A stretch of 64,000 nucleotides of DNA, taken from the NCBI RefSeq assembly GCF_963675455.1, contig NZ_OY776217.1, positions 1,094,001-1,158,000 of the forward strand, written 5' to 3'. Every line of letters begins with the position of its first letter. Positions within the stretch are counted from its first letter, which is position 1. Position numbers and translations under genes: made by a program. The notes under the pieces were generated by a model. It ran no database searches and was not told the origin of the DNA. It saw nothing but the letters and a program-made list of their open reading frames with translations. Origin of the DNA: Emcibacter sp. Its GTDB lineage: Bacteria; Pseudomonadota; Alphaproteobacteria; Sphingomonadales; Emcibacteraceae. Of this stretch, positions 9,927-17,346 are shown piece by piece.

Positions 9927-10403
9927 CTATTGTTTATCGGAAAGTTCGCCGACTTCGAGGATCGGGGAGGCGTCCAGCTCTTCGGCATCCATCATTGCGG
10001 CAACACGCTGCAGGGAACTGACCAACATCTGGCGTTCCCAGCTTTCCAGTTTACGGTACTGGCGCAAAAAGCCGGACTGCAGCAGTTCCGGGGCTTCCTC
10101 CAGGCGCTTGCGGCCTTCCTCGGTCAGGCAGACATCGACAATACGACGGTCTTCCTCGCTTCGGGTGCGCCGGACGAGGCCGGCCTTTTCGAGCCGGTCA
10201 AGGATCGAGGTAATGGTGGCCTGGCTGAGGGCGACATTCCGGGCGATATTGCTTGGCGACAATTTTCCTTCCTTGCGCAATGTCTGCATGACCACAAGCT
10301 GCGGAGCGGTCAGGCCGGTTGTTTTGACCAACTGTTTCGACTGCAGGTCAATGGCCCGGATGATGCGCCGGATGGAAACCAGAATGTCGTCATAATCTGT
10401 CAT
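9927..10403 (-). CDS. MarR-family transcriptional regulator
   Basis: 158-residue winged-helix regulator. The HTH runs about residues 35-90, with LTAPQLVVMQ opening the domain, LSQATITSILDRLEKAGLVRR as the recognition region and the wing containing RSEEDRRIVDV. It lies 66 bp beyond the M20 amidohydrolase in the same direction, so both may be cotranscribed. A perfect 9-bp inverted repeat sits 7 bp upstream of its start, as expected for an autorepressor. Its ligand is unknown; the neighbouring nitrogen-compound locus is the natural target. Confidence 0.92.
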   Translation of the reverse strand: MTDYDDILVSIRRIIRAIDLQSKQLVKTTGLTAPQLVVMQTLRKEGKLSPSNIARNVALSQATITSILDRLEKAGLVRRTRSEEDRRIVDVCLTEEGRKRLEEAPELLQSGFLRQYRKLESWERQMLVSSLQRVAAMMDAEELDASPILEVGELSDKQ

Positions 10404-10410
10404 GAAGCTC

Positions 10411-10438
10411 TTTGTCGCCCTTGAGTTAAGGCGACAAA
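10411..10438. promoter_or_regulatory. Perfect inverted repeat, likely MarR operator
   Basis: TTTGTCGCC (10411-10419) and GGCGACAAA (10430-10438) are exact inverted repeats with a 10-nt spacer. They end 7 bp before the MarR start codon and lie between it and the M20 hydrolase stop. The position suits autoregulation by blocking transcription. Confidence 0.6.
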
Positions 10439-10469
10439 TCTAGCGGCAAAAACTTTTACATGCAATCTG

Positions 10470-11702
10470 TTAGTCGGTTGCCAGATCGACAAGGGTATCG
10501 AGCAGCAGGTTGGCCCCGCGTTCCACATCAATCCAGTGGGTCCATTCATCCGGGGCGTGGCTGACACCGTTGACGCTCGGCACAAAAATAAGGCCTGTCT
10601 CGGTGATTTCCGTCATGAACTGGGCGTCATGTCCGGCGCCTGACGGCATCAGCATATGACTGTAGCCCCGACCTTCAGCGCGGTTCTTTATGACGTCAAC
10701 CACCTTGCTGCTGCAGTATTTTGGTTCCAGCCAGCTCATTTGTTCATATTCGAACATCAGGCCGTTCTTGCGGGCAATGGAGGACAGAACCCGGCGGCAG
10801 GCGTTGGCCAGTGCTTTCATGACGTCAGCATCAAGATCGCGGCCGACAATGGTGAAGTCCACCTCTCCGGGCACTGTATGGGGAAAACCCGGTTTCAGTT
10901 CGACAAAACCGATGGTGATCCGGGACCGGTCGGTGCCTTCCTCGTCAATGATACGCTGGATTTCGTGGGTGAAGTCGGCCAGGCCCAGGAAAGCGTCGCT
11001 GCGCATATCCATGGGAGCGGTGCCTGCATGGTCGGCTTTGCCGATCAGGCGCACGAACCATTTGAACACACCCGAGATTCCTTCGACGATGCCGATGGAT
11101 TTGTGGGTGGCTTCAAGGACCGGCCCCTGTTCCACATGAAGCTCCAGAAAAGCCCTGACCATGTCCGGGTCACGCCGGGCGTGGAGAACGTCGTGATAGT
11201 CAAACCCGTGCCGCGCCATGGCGTCCTTGAGCAGTTCGCCGCCGGCATCCTTGGCATTTTCAAGCCAGGCCAGGGTTACCTTTCCGGACAGGGCCTGGGC
11301 CCCGAGCATGCCGCCGAAGCGGCCTTCCTCTTCGCTGGTGGCGACAATTTCGACGGGATAGTCCAGATGGATATTGCTTTCCCGGATCGTGCGGATGCAC
11401 TCAACGCCGGCAATGACGCCCAGGGTGCCGTCGAAGATGCCGCCGGCCGGGACGGAATCAAGATGGGAACCGACCATGACACAGGGTTTGTCCGCAGAGC
11501 CGAAGCGGCCGATCACGTTACCGGCCCCGTCCATCCGGGGCTCCATTTCCAGGTCTTTGAAGAGGTCCATAAGCCAGCGGCGGGCTTCCATATCCGCATC
11601 GCTGAAGCCCTGCCGGTAAACGCCGCGATCCTGTTCATTGAAGCCGAACTTTGACAGGGTGAGCAGGTCTTTTTCAATTCGTTCAACAGAAACATTGGGC
11701 AT
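10470..11702 (-). CDS. M20-family amidohydrolase (N-carbamoyl-L-amino acid hydrolase / allantoate amidohydrolase type)
   Basis: 410-residue binuclear zinc hydrolase of the carbamoylase, beta-ureidopropionase and allantoate amidohydrolase family. I chose 11702 (MPNVSVERIEKD) over a TTG- or ATG-led 63-residue extension that resembles no family member. Expected metal ligands are present: H80 (GSHLD), D91 (GIFDG), E125/E126 (TSEEEG), H189 (LELHVEQGP) and H382 (VSHAPDEW). It would release ammonia and CO2 from an N-carbamoyl or ureido compound. It is divergent from the symporter/carbamoyltransferase run, which suggests that both handle the same carbamoylated metabolite. The exact substrate is unknown. 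Confidence 0.87.
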   Translation of the reverse strand: MPNVSVERIEKDLLTLSKFGFNEQDRGVYRQGFSDADMEARRWLMDLFKDLEMEPRMDGAGNVIGRFGSADKPCVMVGSHLDSVPAGGIFDGTLGVIAGVECIRTIRESNIHLDYPVEIVATSEEEGRFGGMLGAQALSGKVTLAWLENAKDAGGELLKDAMARHGFDYHDVLHARRDPDMVRAFLELHVEQGPVLEATHKSIGIVEGISGVFKWFVRLIGKADHAGTAPMDMRSDAFLGLADFTHEIQRIIDEEGTDRSRITIGFVELKPGFPHTVPGEVDFTIVGRDLDADVMKALANACRRVLSSIARKNGLMFEYEQMSWLEPKYCSSKVVDVIKNRAEGRGYSHMLMPSGAGHDAQFMTEITETGLIFVPSVNGVSHAPDEWTHWIDVERGANLLLDTLVDLATD

Positions 11703-11777
11703 CGGCCGGAAAATCCTGTGTTGAGTGTTGGGGGATCTTTCCCCGATTATGACATATGAAGTTTCAGAACAAAATAT

Positions 11778-11805
11778 TTGAATACAAAATATAAATCCGT
11801 ATGAT
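11778..11805 (+). promoter_or_regulatory. Candidate sigma-70 promoter for the symporter operon
   Basis: TTGAAT (11778-11783) and TATGAT (11800-11805) are separated by 16 bp in the AT-rich divergent region about 95 bp before the first gene. This is a consensus match only. Confidence 0.4.
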
Positions 11806-11900
11806 ATGGTCTTTGGAAGCGAACCTGTGTTCGTTAATTTGCCCGTAAAGCCGAGTAATTCAGGAGAAACTGGTCGTTTCAGGCGACGCAATGAATCTTT

Positions 11901-12344
11901 ATGGTAATTCGTGTTATAACCATAGCAGTCCTCTTCCTGGCATCCTTGTCTCCAGTACTGGCCGGCCCTCTCCGGATCGCCGATGACGGTTTGTCCGCAG
12001 GGTATGTTACCGTGGCCTGGCCGGCGGCATCGGGAACATATTTTCAGCTCGAATTAAAATCAGAGGCTGGCTGGCGCAGCATCTATGCCGGTCCCGACCG
12101 GGCCACCACTCTGAGCGGCCTTGCCAACGGAACCTATCTGTTGCGGCTGAAATCTGAAGGCAATGCGCTCGCCGAAAATGATATTCTGGCAATTACGGTC
12201 AGGCATCATCCTCTTGACCAGGCGCTCGCCTTCTTCTGGGGTGGAGCCGTGATCTTTGTCGTTCTTGTCACCCTTCTGGCTGTCGGCAACAGCAGGGAGG
12301 CGGAGGCCTCCACAAGGCCGGGCGGACGGAGTGAATTTTTATGA
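11901..12344 (+). CDS. Secreted/membrane beta-sandwich protein (fibronectin type III-like) with C-terminal membrane anchor
   Basis: 147 residues. A signal peptide (about 1-21, SPVLA) leads into a region resembling a fibronectin type III fold (about 25-100; TVAWPAASGTYFQLEL, TLSGLANGTYLLRL). One membrane helix follows (about 109-128) before a short cytoplasmic tail. It would present a beta-sandwich in the periplasm next to the symporter. Its stop overlaps the symporter start by 4 nt (ATGA), so the two are translationally coupled. A role as an accessory subunit or substrate-capture domain is an inference. The domain call rests on pattern recognition. Confidence 0.7.
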   Translation: MVIRVITIAVLFLASLSPVLAGPLRIADDGLSAGYVTVAWPAASGTYFQLELKSEAGWRSIYAGPDRATTLSGLANGTYLLRLKSEGNALAENDILAITVRHHPLDQALAFFWGGAVIFVVLVTLLAVGNSREAEASTRPGGRSEFL

Positions 12345-13786
12345 TGAATGCGGATGCTGTAATGCCGGCGGGCCTTGCCTGGTTCATTATAGGAGCTTTT
12401 TCCCTGCTCTGGATCTGGCTCGGCTGGTGGCTGGGACGTAAAAATGACAGCCTTGAAGATTATATGCTTGCCGGGCGCAAGGTCGGCATGGGGTTTGCCG
12501 TGGCGACGGCCATGGCGACCTGGGTGACCAGCAATACAACCATGACCGCACCACAACTTGCCTATCAACTTGGTGTCTGGGGTATGGCCGGTTATTCCCT
12601 TGGCGCAGTGGGTCTACTTCTTTTTGCTCCCCTGGCCAGGCGGATCCGCAACATGATGCCACAGGGTTATACCAGTGGGGACTTTATCCGCCTGCGATAC
12701 GGCAGGACGACCTGGCGGGTTTTCCTGCTGATCTCCCTGTTCTACAGTTTCGGCTGGCTGATCAGTCTGGGCATGGCCGGCGGACTTCTGATCAACGCCC
12801 TGGCAGGGATTCCCTATGTCTATGGCATGACGGTGATTGTTCTGATTTGTACCCTGTATACGGTATTCGGCGGCCTCCGGGCGGTGATCGGCACCGACTT
12901 TGTGCAGACTCTGCTGATCCTGGTGGGGATCATCCTGCTGGCGGTTCTGGTGATCAATGAGGTTGGCTTTGAAGCCATTCACAGCCGTCTTCAGGAAGAA
13001 CGCCCCGAGCTTCTGAACCTTTTGTTGCCCGCCTCCATCATGTTCCTGTTTAATAATCTGTTTTTCGGCGTCGGCGAGATTTTCCATTCAAATGTCTGGT
13101 GGTCACGGGCCTTTGCCTTTGCGCCGGGTGTCGGCTTCAGGGCTTATCTTCTGGCCGGCCTGTTCTGGTTGCCGATCCCCATCGTCGCCGGCTTTATCGC
13201 CCTGGCGGCCCCGGCGCTCGGCATTAATGTGCCGTCCCCGGATATGGTGGCGCCGCTGGTGGCCGGAAAGCTGTTCGGCCTGACGGGGGCGATTCTGGTG
13301 TTTGTCGTGGTTTTTGCCGCCCTGGCGTCCAGTCTCGACAGTGTTCTGGCGGCGACCAGCGACCTGATCGTGAAGGACATTTACAAGGGACATTTCCGCA
13401 AGGCTGCCGGAGATGCAGAACTGCGCAAGGCAGCGGTCTGGATTATCCTGGGCCTTGGCCTGTTCACCTGGGCGCTGAGTTTGCCGCGACTGGCCACCCT
13501 GGGTTCGCTTCTGCATTTTACCGGAGCTTTCGTGGCCAGTACAATATGGCCGATCGCTATCGGTCTGCTCTATCGCCGTGGCGGCGGTCGGCTGGCGACT
13601 CTTGCCATGCTGGCCGGAACTGCCAGTGGTCTATATGCCTACTTCGCCATCGGATTTTATGTCGCGGCGCTTGTTTCCGCAGCGGTTTCGATGGTCATTA
13701 TGCTGTTTGCTTTCGCTTGCCGAACCTCATTTGACTGGGCCCGGCTTGGCGAAAACGGTGAAATCAAAAATGGAGAGATAAAATGA
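12341..13786 (+). CDS. Sodium:solute symporter (SSS family)
   Basis: 481-residue inner-membrane transporter with about 12-13 hydrophobic segments. It starts N-terminally with LAWFIIGAFSLLWIWLGWWLG and has the conserved family block AGRKVGMGFAVATAMATWV at the first broken helix, with GGLRAVIGTDFVQT further on. It should import a small solute with sodium. It overlaps both neighbours by 4 nt, upstream with the beta-sandwich protein and downstream with a 39-residue membrane peptide. The substrate cannot be read from sequence. Context (carbamoylase, carbamoyltransferase, amidotransferase) suggests a nitrogen-rich compound such as a ureide or amino acid derivative. Confidence 0.92.
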   Translation: MMNADAVMPAGLAWFIIGAFSLLWIWLGWWLGRKNDSLEDYMLAGRKVGMGFAVATAMATWVTSNTTMTAPQLAYQLGVWGMAGYSLGAVGLLLFAPLARRIRNMMPQGYTSGDFIRLRYGRTTWRVFLLISLFYSFGWLISLGMAGGLLINALAGIPYVYGMTVIVLICTLYTVFGGLRAVIGTDFVQTLLILVGIILLAVLVINEVGFEAIHSRLQEERPELLNLLLPASIMFLFNNLFFGVGEIFHSNVWWSRAFAFAPGVGFRAYLLAGLFWLPIPIVAGFIALAAPALGINVPSPDMVAPLVAGKLFGLTGAILVFVVVFAALASSLDSVLAATSDLIVKDIYKGHFRKAAGDAELRKAAVWIILGLGLFTWALSLPRLATLGSLLHFTGAFVASTIWPIAIGLLYRRGGGRLATLAMLAGTASGLYAYFAIGFYVAALVSAAVSMVIMLFAFACRTSFDWARLGENGEIKNGEIK

Positions 13787-13902
13787 TTTCCGTCCTCGGA
13801 CTGGAGGCTCTTGTGGTGCCGGCCCTGGCACTCACCTGTGTGGCCCCGGTTGTCCTTGTCTATCTGGTGCTGCGTGACATTCGGGAGAAGTCCTTATGGT
13901 AG
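13783..13902 (+). CDS. 39-residue single-span membrane peptide between symporter and carbamoyltransferase
   Basis: A short coding frame beginning MISVLGLEALVVPAL and ending RDIREKSLW. It has one hydrophobic helix (about residues 9-30) followed by a charged tail. Its ATG overlaps the symporter stop (ATGA, 13783-13786) and its TAG lies 4-7 nt inside the next gene, which starts at 13896. The overlap architecture on both sides argues that it is translated. Small single-span peptides often stabilise or regulate transporters (KdpF and CydX are examples), so a symporter subunit is plausible but unproven. I recognise no family. Confidence 0.7.
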   Translation: MISVLGLEALVVPALALTCVAPVVLVYLVLRDIREKSLW

Positions 13903-14987
13903 GTGCGGAAAAGGCCATCACGGAAGGGGCGGCTTCCTTCGAGCGGGAACGTCCGGATATCTACGGTGACGCCCATCCCCGGGATCTTCTCAGGGCGATT
14001 ACCGAGGAGCATGAGCATCTGCAAGCACTTGCCAACCGGCATGTGGCCTCGGCAGCCCAGTTTGAACGTGACCAGCTGTTGCAGCTGTTCCGGCTGGCGG
14101 CCAAATATGAAGCCAATCCGGACCGCTTTCTCACCCCGATCAAGCCCCTGTCCGGCAAGCTTCTGATCAGCGCTTTCTATGAGCCATCAACCCGGACCCG
14201 GCTCAGCTTCGAAAGCGCCTGGCACCGTCTCGGCGGCGATATCATGTCCATTACCGACCGCACAACCACGGGGATCGCCAAGGGCGAAAGCCTGTCCGAT
14301 GTGGCCGAGATGTTCAACAATTACGGCGACTGTGTGGTGCTCAGGGACAGCAATGAGGATTCTGTCATGCAGATGATGCAGAGCCTGCGCATCCCGATCA
14401 TCAATGCCGGCAACGGCACTGATGAGCATCCGACCCAGGCGATGGCGGACCTATACACCATACTTAAATGGCGCCCCAACCTGCTGGCGGAAAAGGCCCG
14501 CGAACGTATCCGGATCGGCATTATCGGCGTGCCCTGCCGCATGCGCACGGTGCGCAGTCTTCTCAAGCTACTGTCGCGTTTCCCGGGCATGCTCAAGGAA
14601 GTGGTGGTAATCCACGACGGACAGGACAGGGAACTTTACAGCAGGGGCCAGAAGGAGGCCCTGGAAGAAGACGGCCTGAAGCTTAGGGAAAGTACCAATC
14701 TTGACAAGGAACTGCCCGGTCTGGACGTGGTCTATATCAACGCGATCGCCTGGGTGAAGGATGATTTCGAGGTTATGGGCAGCGAACTCAAACTAAACAG
14801 CAAGTCACCGCTTAAATCTACGGCAATAATCCTCCATCCGCTGGCCCGGGGGGACGAGCTTTGCACATCGCTGGATGATACGCCCCATAACTGGTACTTC
14901 GCCCAGGCCCGGGGAGCGGTGTTCATGCGCATGGCGTTGCTGACCTGCATGGTGCAGCGGACTGAAATGGTGATGGACGTTCTTTGA
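13896..14987 (+). CDS. Aspartate/ornithine carbamoyltransferase family protein with divergent second-substrate site
   Basis: 363-residue transcarbamylase. Carbamoyl-phosphate residues are intact: STRTR 98-102, K129 in KGES (80s-loop), R150, HPTQ 178-181, R217 (RTV) and HPLAR 314-318. Overall it resembles ATCase (EPSTRTRLSFE, HPTQAMADLYTI). The E. coli RVQ.ER segment, whose Arg and Gln bind aspartate, is replaced here by NAIAWVKDDF (282-291). The His after the R150 equivalent is Asp, and an N-terminal extension of about 45 residues is present. It probably carbamoylates an amine other than aspartate. It overlaps the 39-residue peptide and is followed at 64 bp by an AsnB homologue. It is not the housekeeping pyrB, since no pyrC or pyrI adjoins. 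Confidence 0.85.
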   Translation: MVGAEKAITEGAASFERERPDIYGDAHPRDLLRAITEEHEHLQALANRHVASAAQFERDQLLQLFRLAAKYEANPDRFLTPIKPLSGKLLISAFYEPSTRTRLSFESAWHRLGGDIMSITDRTTTGIAKGESLSDVAEMFNNYGDCVVLRDSNEDSVMQMMQSLRIPIINAGNGTDEHPTQAMADLYTILKWRPNLLAEKARERIRIGIIGVPCRMRTVRSLLKLLSRFPGMLKEVVVIHDGQDRELYSRGQKEALEEDGLKLRESTNLDKELPGLDVVYINAIAWVKDDFEVMGSELKLNSKSPLKSTAIILHPLARGDELCTSLDDTPHNWYFAQARGAVFMRMALLTCMVQRTEMVMDVL

Positions 14988-15051
14988 GGCCGTTCCGTAT
15001 CCGATACATAACCCTTTGATTCAACTTCATAGCTAGAGAGCAGACAATATC

Positions 15052-17064
15052 ATGTGCGGCATCGCCGGAGTATTTTATCTCGACAAGGAACGCCCTGTTA
15101 ATCCCCAGATCCTGGCTAATATGGCGGCCATTCAGTATCACCGCGGACCGGACGGTTTCGGGGTGGAGGTGATGGAGGGGAAGGGCGTCGGATTTTCCCA
15201 TGCCCGTCTGTCTATTATTGATCTTGATGAGAACCGGGCGCGCCAGCCTTTCCGCGCTGCGGATGACAGCCTGCTTCTGGCCCACAACGGCGAGTTTTAT
15301 GATTATCAGAGGATCAGGACTGACCTGACCAGCCGGGGCGCCCGTTTCGCGACCAAAAGCGACAGTGAGATTATCCTGCATCTTTATCCCCGCTTCGGAC
15401 TTGAAGAAACGCTCCGCCGTCTGCGCGGCGAGTTCGCCTTTGCCCTTTATGATGAGAAGGAAGACGCCCTGCACCTGGTGCGGGATCGTTTCGGGGTAAA
15501 ACCACTCTATTATCATGCCAGTGATGACGGCGTTGTTTTTGGCTCCGAAGTCAAGGTGGTCATGGCCCATCCGGATGTCCCGCGCAGTTTTAACAACGAA
15601 GGTGTCCTGCACCAGCTGATGCAGGTCATGGTGCCGGGAACAACCGCCTATGACGCCATTCACCAGGTCAAGCCCGGTCATGTGGTGACCTTCCGCCGGC
15701 AGGGACCCGGATACCAGATCGAAGATCGACCCTATTGGGATTTTGAGTTTCCCGAAGCCGGGTATCACCTGGAACCGAAAACAGAAGAGGACAGCATCGA
15801 GATCGTTCGCGAGGGCCTGACAGAGGCCGTGCGGCTGCGTCTTGAGGCGGACGTGCCGGTCGGCTGCTATTTGTCCGGCGGGGTGGACAGCTGTTCGATC
15901 CTTGGCCTGTCTGCCGCCATGCGCCAGGAACCGGTCAAGGCCTTCACTATCGGCTTTACCGATGCGGATTATGACGAGACGCCGATCGCCCAGGAGATGG
16001 CGCAGGCCACCGGTGCCGATCAGGATATTCTGCGGCTCGACGGCAGTCACCTATACGGCCATTTCGAAAAAACCATCTGGCATACGGAACGCACCATTTA
16101 TAATACCCTGGCGGTGGCCAAATTCCTGATGAGCCGGCATGTCCGCGATGTGGGCTACAAGGTTGTGGTCACCGGAGAAGGATCCGACGAGCTGTTTGCC
16201 GGTTATCCTTCGTTCCGGCAGGACCTGTTCCTGCACGGGCTGGAAGACCTTGATATTTCAGAGCGGCAGAAATGGGAAGCCATGCTGGGGGAAAGCAACG
16301 CCCTGTTCAAGGGCGCCATGCTGGCCGCTGAACAGCATGATGATGTTTATCTGACCGACCGTGTCGGTTTTACACCGAGCTGCCTGCAGCCCTGGCTGAG
16401 TTGTGAAGAGACAGCGCGGACCATATTGAATGGGGACCGTCGGGCGGAGCTTGCCGACTATCATCCGGGACAGGCCATTGCTGAACGGCTCGACCGCAAT
16501 ATGCTGGACGGCCGTCACCCGCTGGACCGGGCGCAGTATGTCTGGTCCAAGACCATGCTTGAGGGGCAGATCCTGACCTGGGGCGGCGACCGGGTGGACA
16601 TGGCCAACAGCATGGAGGCGCGCCCCGCCTTCCTTGACCATCACCTGGCTGAAGCAGCAACACGTATTCCGCCGCTGCACAGGATCAAGGGACCGCGGGA
16701 AAAATATGTGCTGAAAGAAGCCATGAAAGGTCTGCTGCCGAAGACCCTCTATGAGCGCGAGAAATTCGCTTTCATGGCGCCGCCCGCGACCATCAACAGG
16801 GAAAAATGGTCAGCAATGATGGAACTGGCGGCTGATTTCCTGAGCGAGAAAGCAATATTGGACGCAGGCGTACTTGATACTTCAGGGGTCCAGGGACTGA
16901 TCGGCGAAGCCCAGGATGATCATACGCCCCGGGCCCGCAAGGTTCAGCTGGACGCCATGATCAACCATATGCTGGGCGTTCAGATCCTGCACCGGAACAT
17001 GATTGCCACAGATATTCCGGCCCTTGCCCATAAGCGGGCGCAGGAGCTGGGCTGGGTTGTGTGA
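15052..17064 (+). CDS. AsnB-type glutamine-hydrolysing asparagine synthetase homologue
   Basis: 670-residue amidotransferase. The N-terminal Ntn glutaminase (about 2-210) begins MCGIAG, so Cys2 becomes the nucleophile after Met removal; RGPDG and AHNGEFYD are conserved. The C-terminal synthetase (about 240-640) has the ATP pyrophosphatase loop SGGVDS at 275-280 and the family's GEGSDELFAGY. It would adenylate a carboxylate and amidate it with glutamine nitrogen. AsnB paralogues at special loci often make amides other than asparagine. It follows the carbamoyltransferase by 64 bp in the same direction, which suggests sequential steps on one metabolite. Plain asparagine synthesis is the alternative. 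Confidence 0.9.
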   Translation: MCGIAGVFYLDKERPVNPQILANMAAIQYHRGPDGFGVEVMEGKGVGFSHARLSIIDLDENRARQPFRAADDSLLLAHNGEFYDYQRIRTDLTSRGARFATKSDSEIILHLYPRFGLEETLRRLRGEFAFALYDEKEDALHLVRDRFGVKPLYYHASDDGVVFGSEVKVVMAHPDVPRSFNNEGVLHQLMQVMVPGTTAYDAIHQVKPGHVVTFRRQGPGYQIEDRPYWDFEFPEAGYHLEPKTEEDSIEIVREGLTEAVRLRLEADVPVGCYLSGGVDSCSILGLSAAMRQEPVKAFTIGFTDADYDETPIAQEMAQATGADQDILRLDGSHLYGHFEKTIWHTERTIYNTLAVAKFLMSRHVRDVGYKVVVTGEGSDELFAGYPSFRQDLFLHGLEDLDISERQKWEAMLGESNALFKGAMLAAEQHDDVYLTDRVGFTPSCLQPWLSCEETARTILNGDRRAELADYHPGQAIAERLDRNMLDGRHPLDRAQYVWSKTMLEGQILTWGGDRVDMANSMEARPAFLDHHLAEAATRIPPLHRIKGPREKYVLKEAMKGLLPKTLYEREKFAFMAPPATINREKWSAMMELAADFLSEKAILDAGVLDTSGVQGLIGEAQDDHTPRARKVQLDAMINHMLGVQILHRNMIATDIPALAHKRAQELGWVV

Positions 17065-17125
17065 TCCATACGGCGTAAGGTCGGCCGTTGCTCATGAATA
17101 TAATATATTGATTTCTGACAGGTCT

Positions 17126-17155
17126 GGCAGGCGCGCCTCCTGCCTATTCCTTTTG
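17126..17155 (+). terminator. Possible weak terminator after asnB-like gene
   Basis: GGCAGG (17126-17131) pairs with CCTGCC (17139-17144), followed by a T/C-rich stretch ending TTTT. The stem is short and the T-run broken, so termination may be partial. Confidence 0.4.
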
Positions 17156-17269
17156 TAGAGTGATTATTGAGCCACTTGTCCTGTGGCCTGTGCAGGATTC
17201 CGGGATCCTGCCGGTGCGAACGCCTGATTTAACTGAACTCGAATTCTCATATATGCTTATAATAACTAC

Positions 17270-17287
17270 TTGCATTTGCATATTTGC
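17270..17287 (+). promoter_or_regulatory. TTGC repeats upstream of TonB receptor
   Basis: Two adjoining TTGCAT hexamers (17270-17281) and a third TTTGC (17283-17287) lie about 60 bp before the receptor start in an AT-rich stretch. They look like a regulator binding site but match no consensus exactly. Confidence 0.25.
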
Positions 17288-17346
17288 GGTGCTAGTGATC
17301 TCCCTTGTAATTAATAATAATTCTGAGTTACTGGAGGGCGTTTTCC

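Noticed and set aside
11703..11891. 63-residue extension of the M20 hydrolase
   Set aside because: Contains no family sequence and runs through the divergent promoter region.
13783..13902. Membrane peptide as a DUF4212-type symporter small subunit
   Set aside because: Those subunits are about twice as long and usually precede the symporter, so only a loose analogy is justified.
14923..16050. 375-codon reverse frame opposite asnB-like gene
   Set aside because: No domains; the forward amidotransferase is certain.
17270..17287. Fur box before the FecA-like receptor
   Set aside because: The repeats do not match the Fur consensus closely enough to name.
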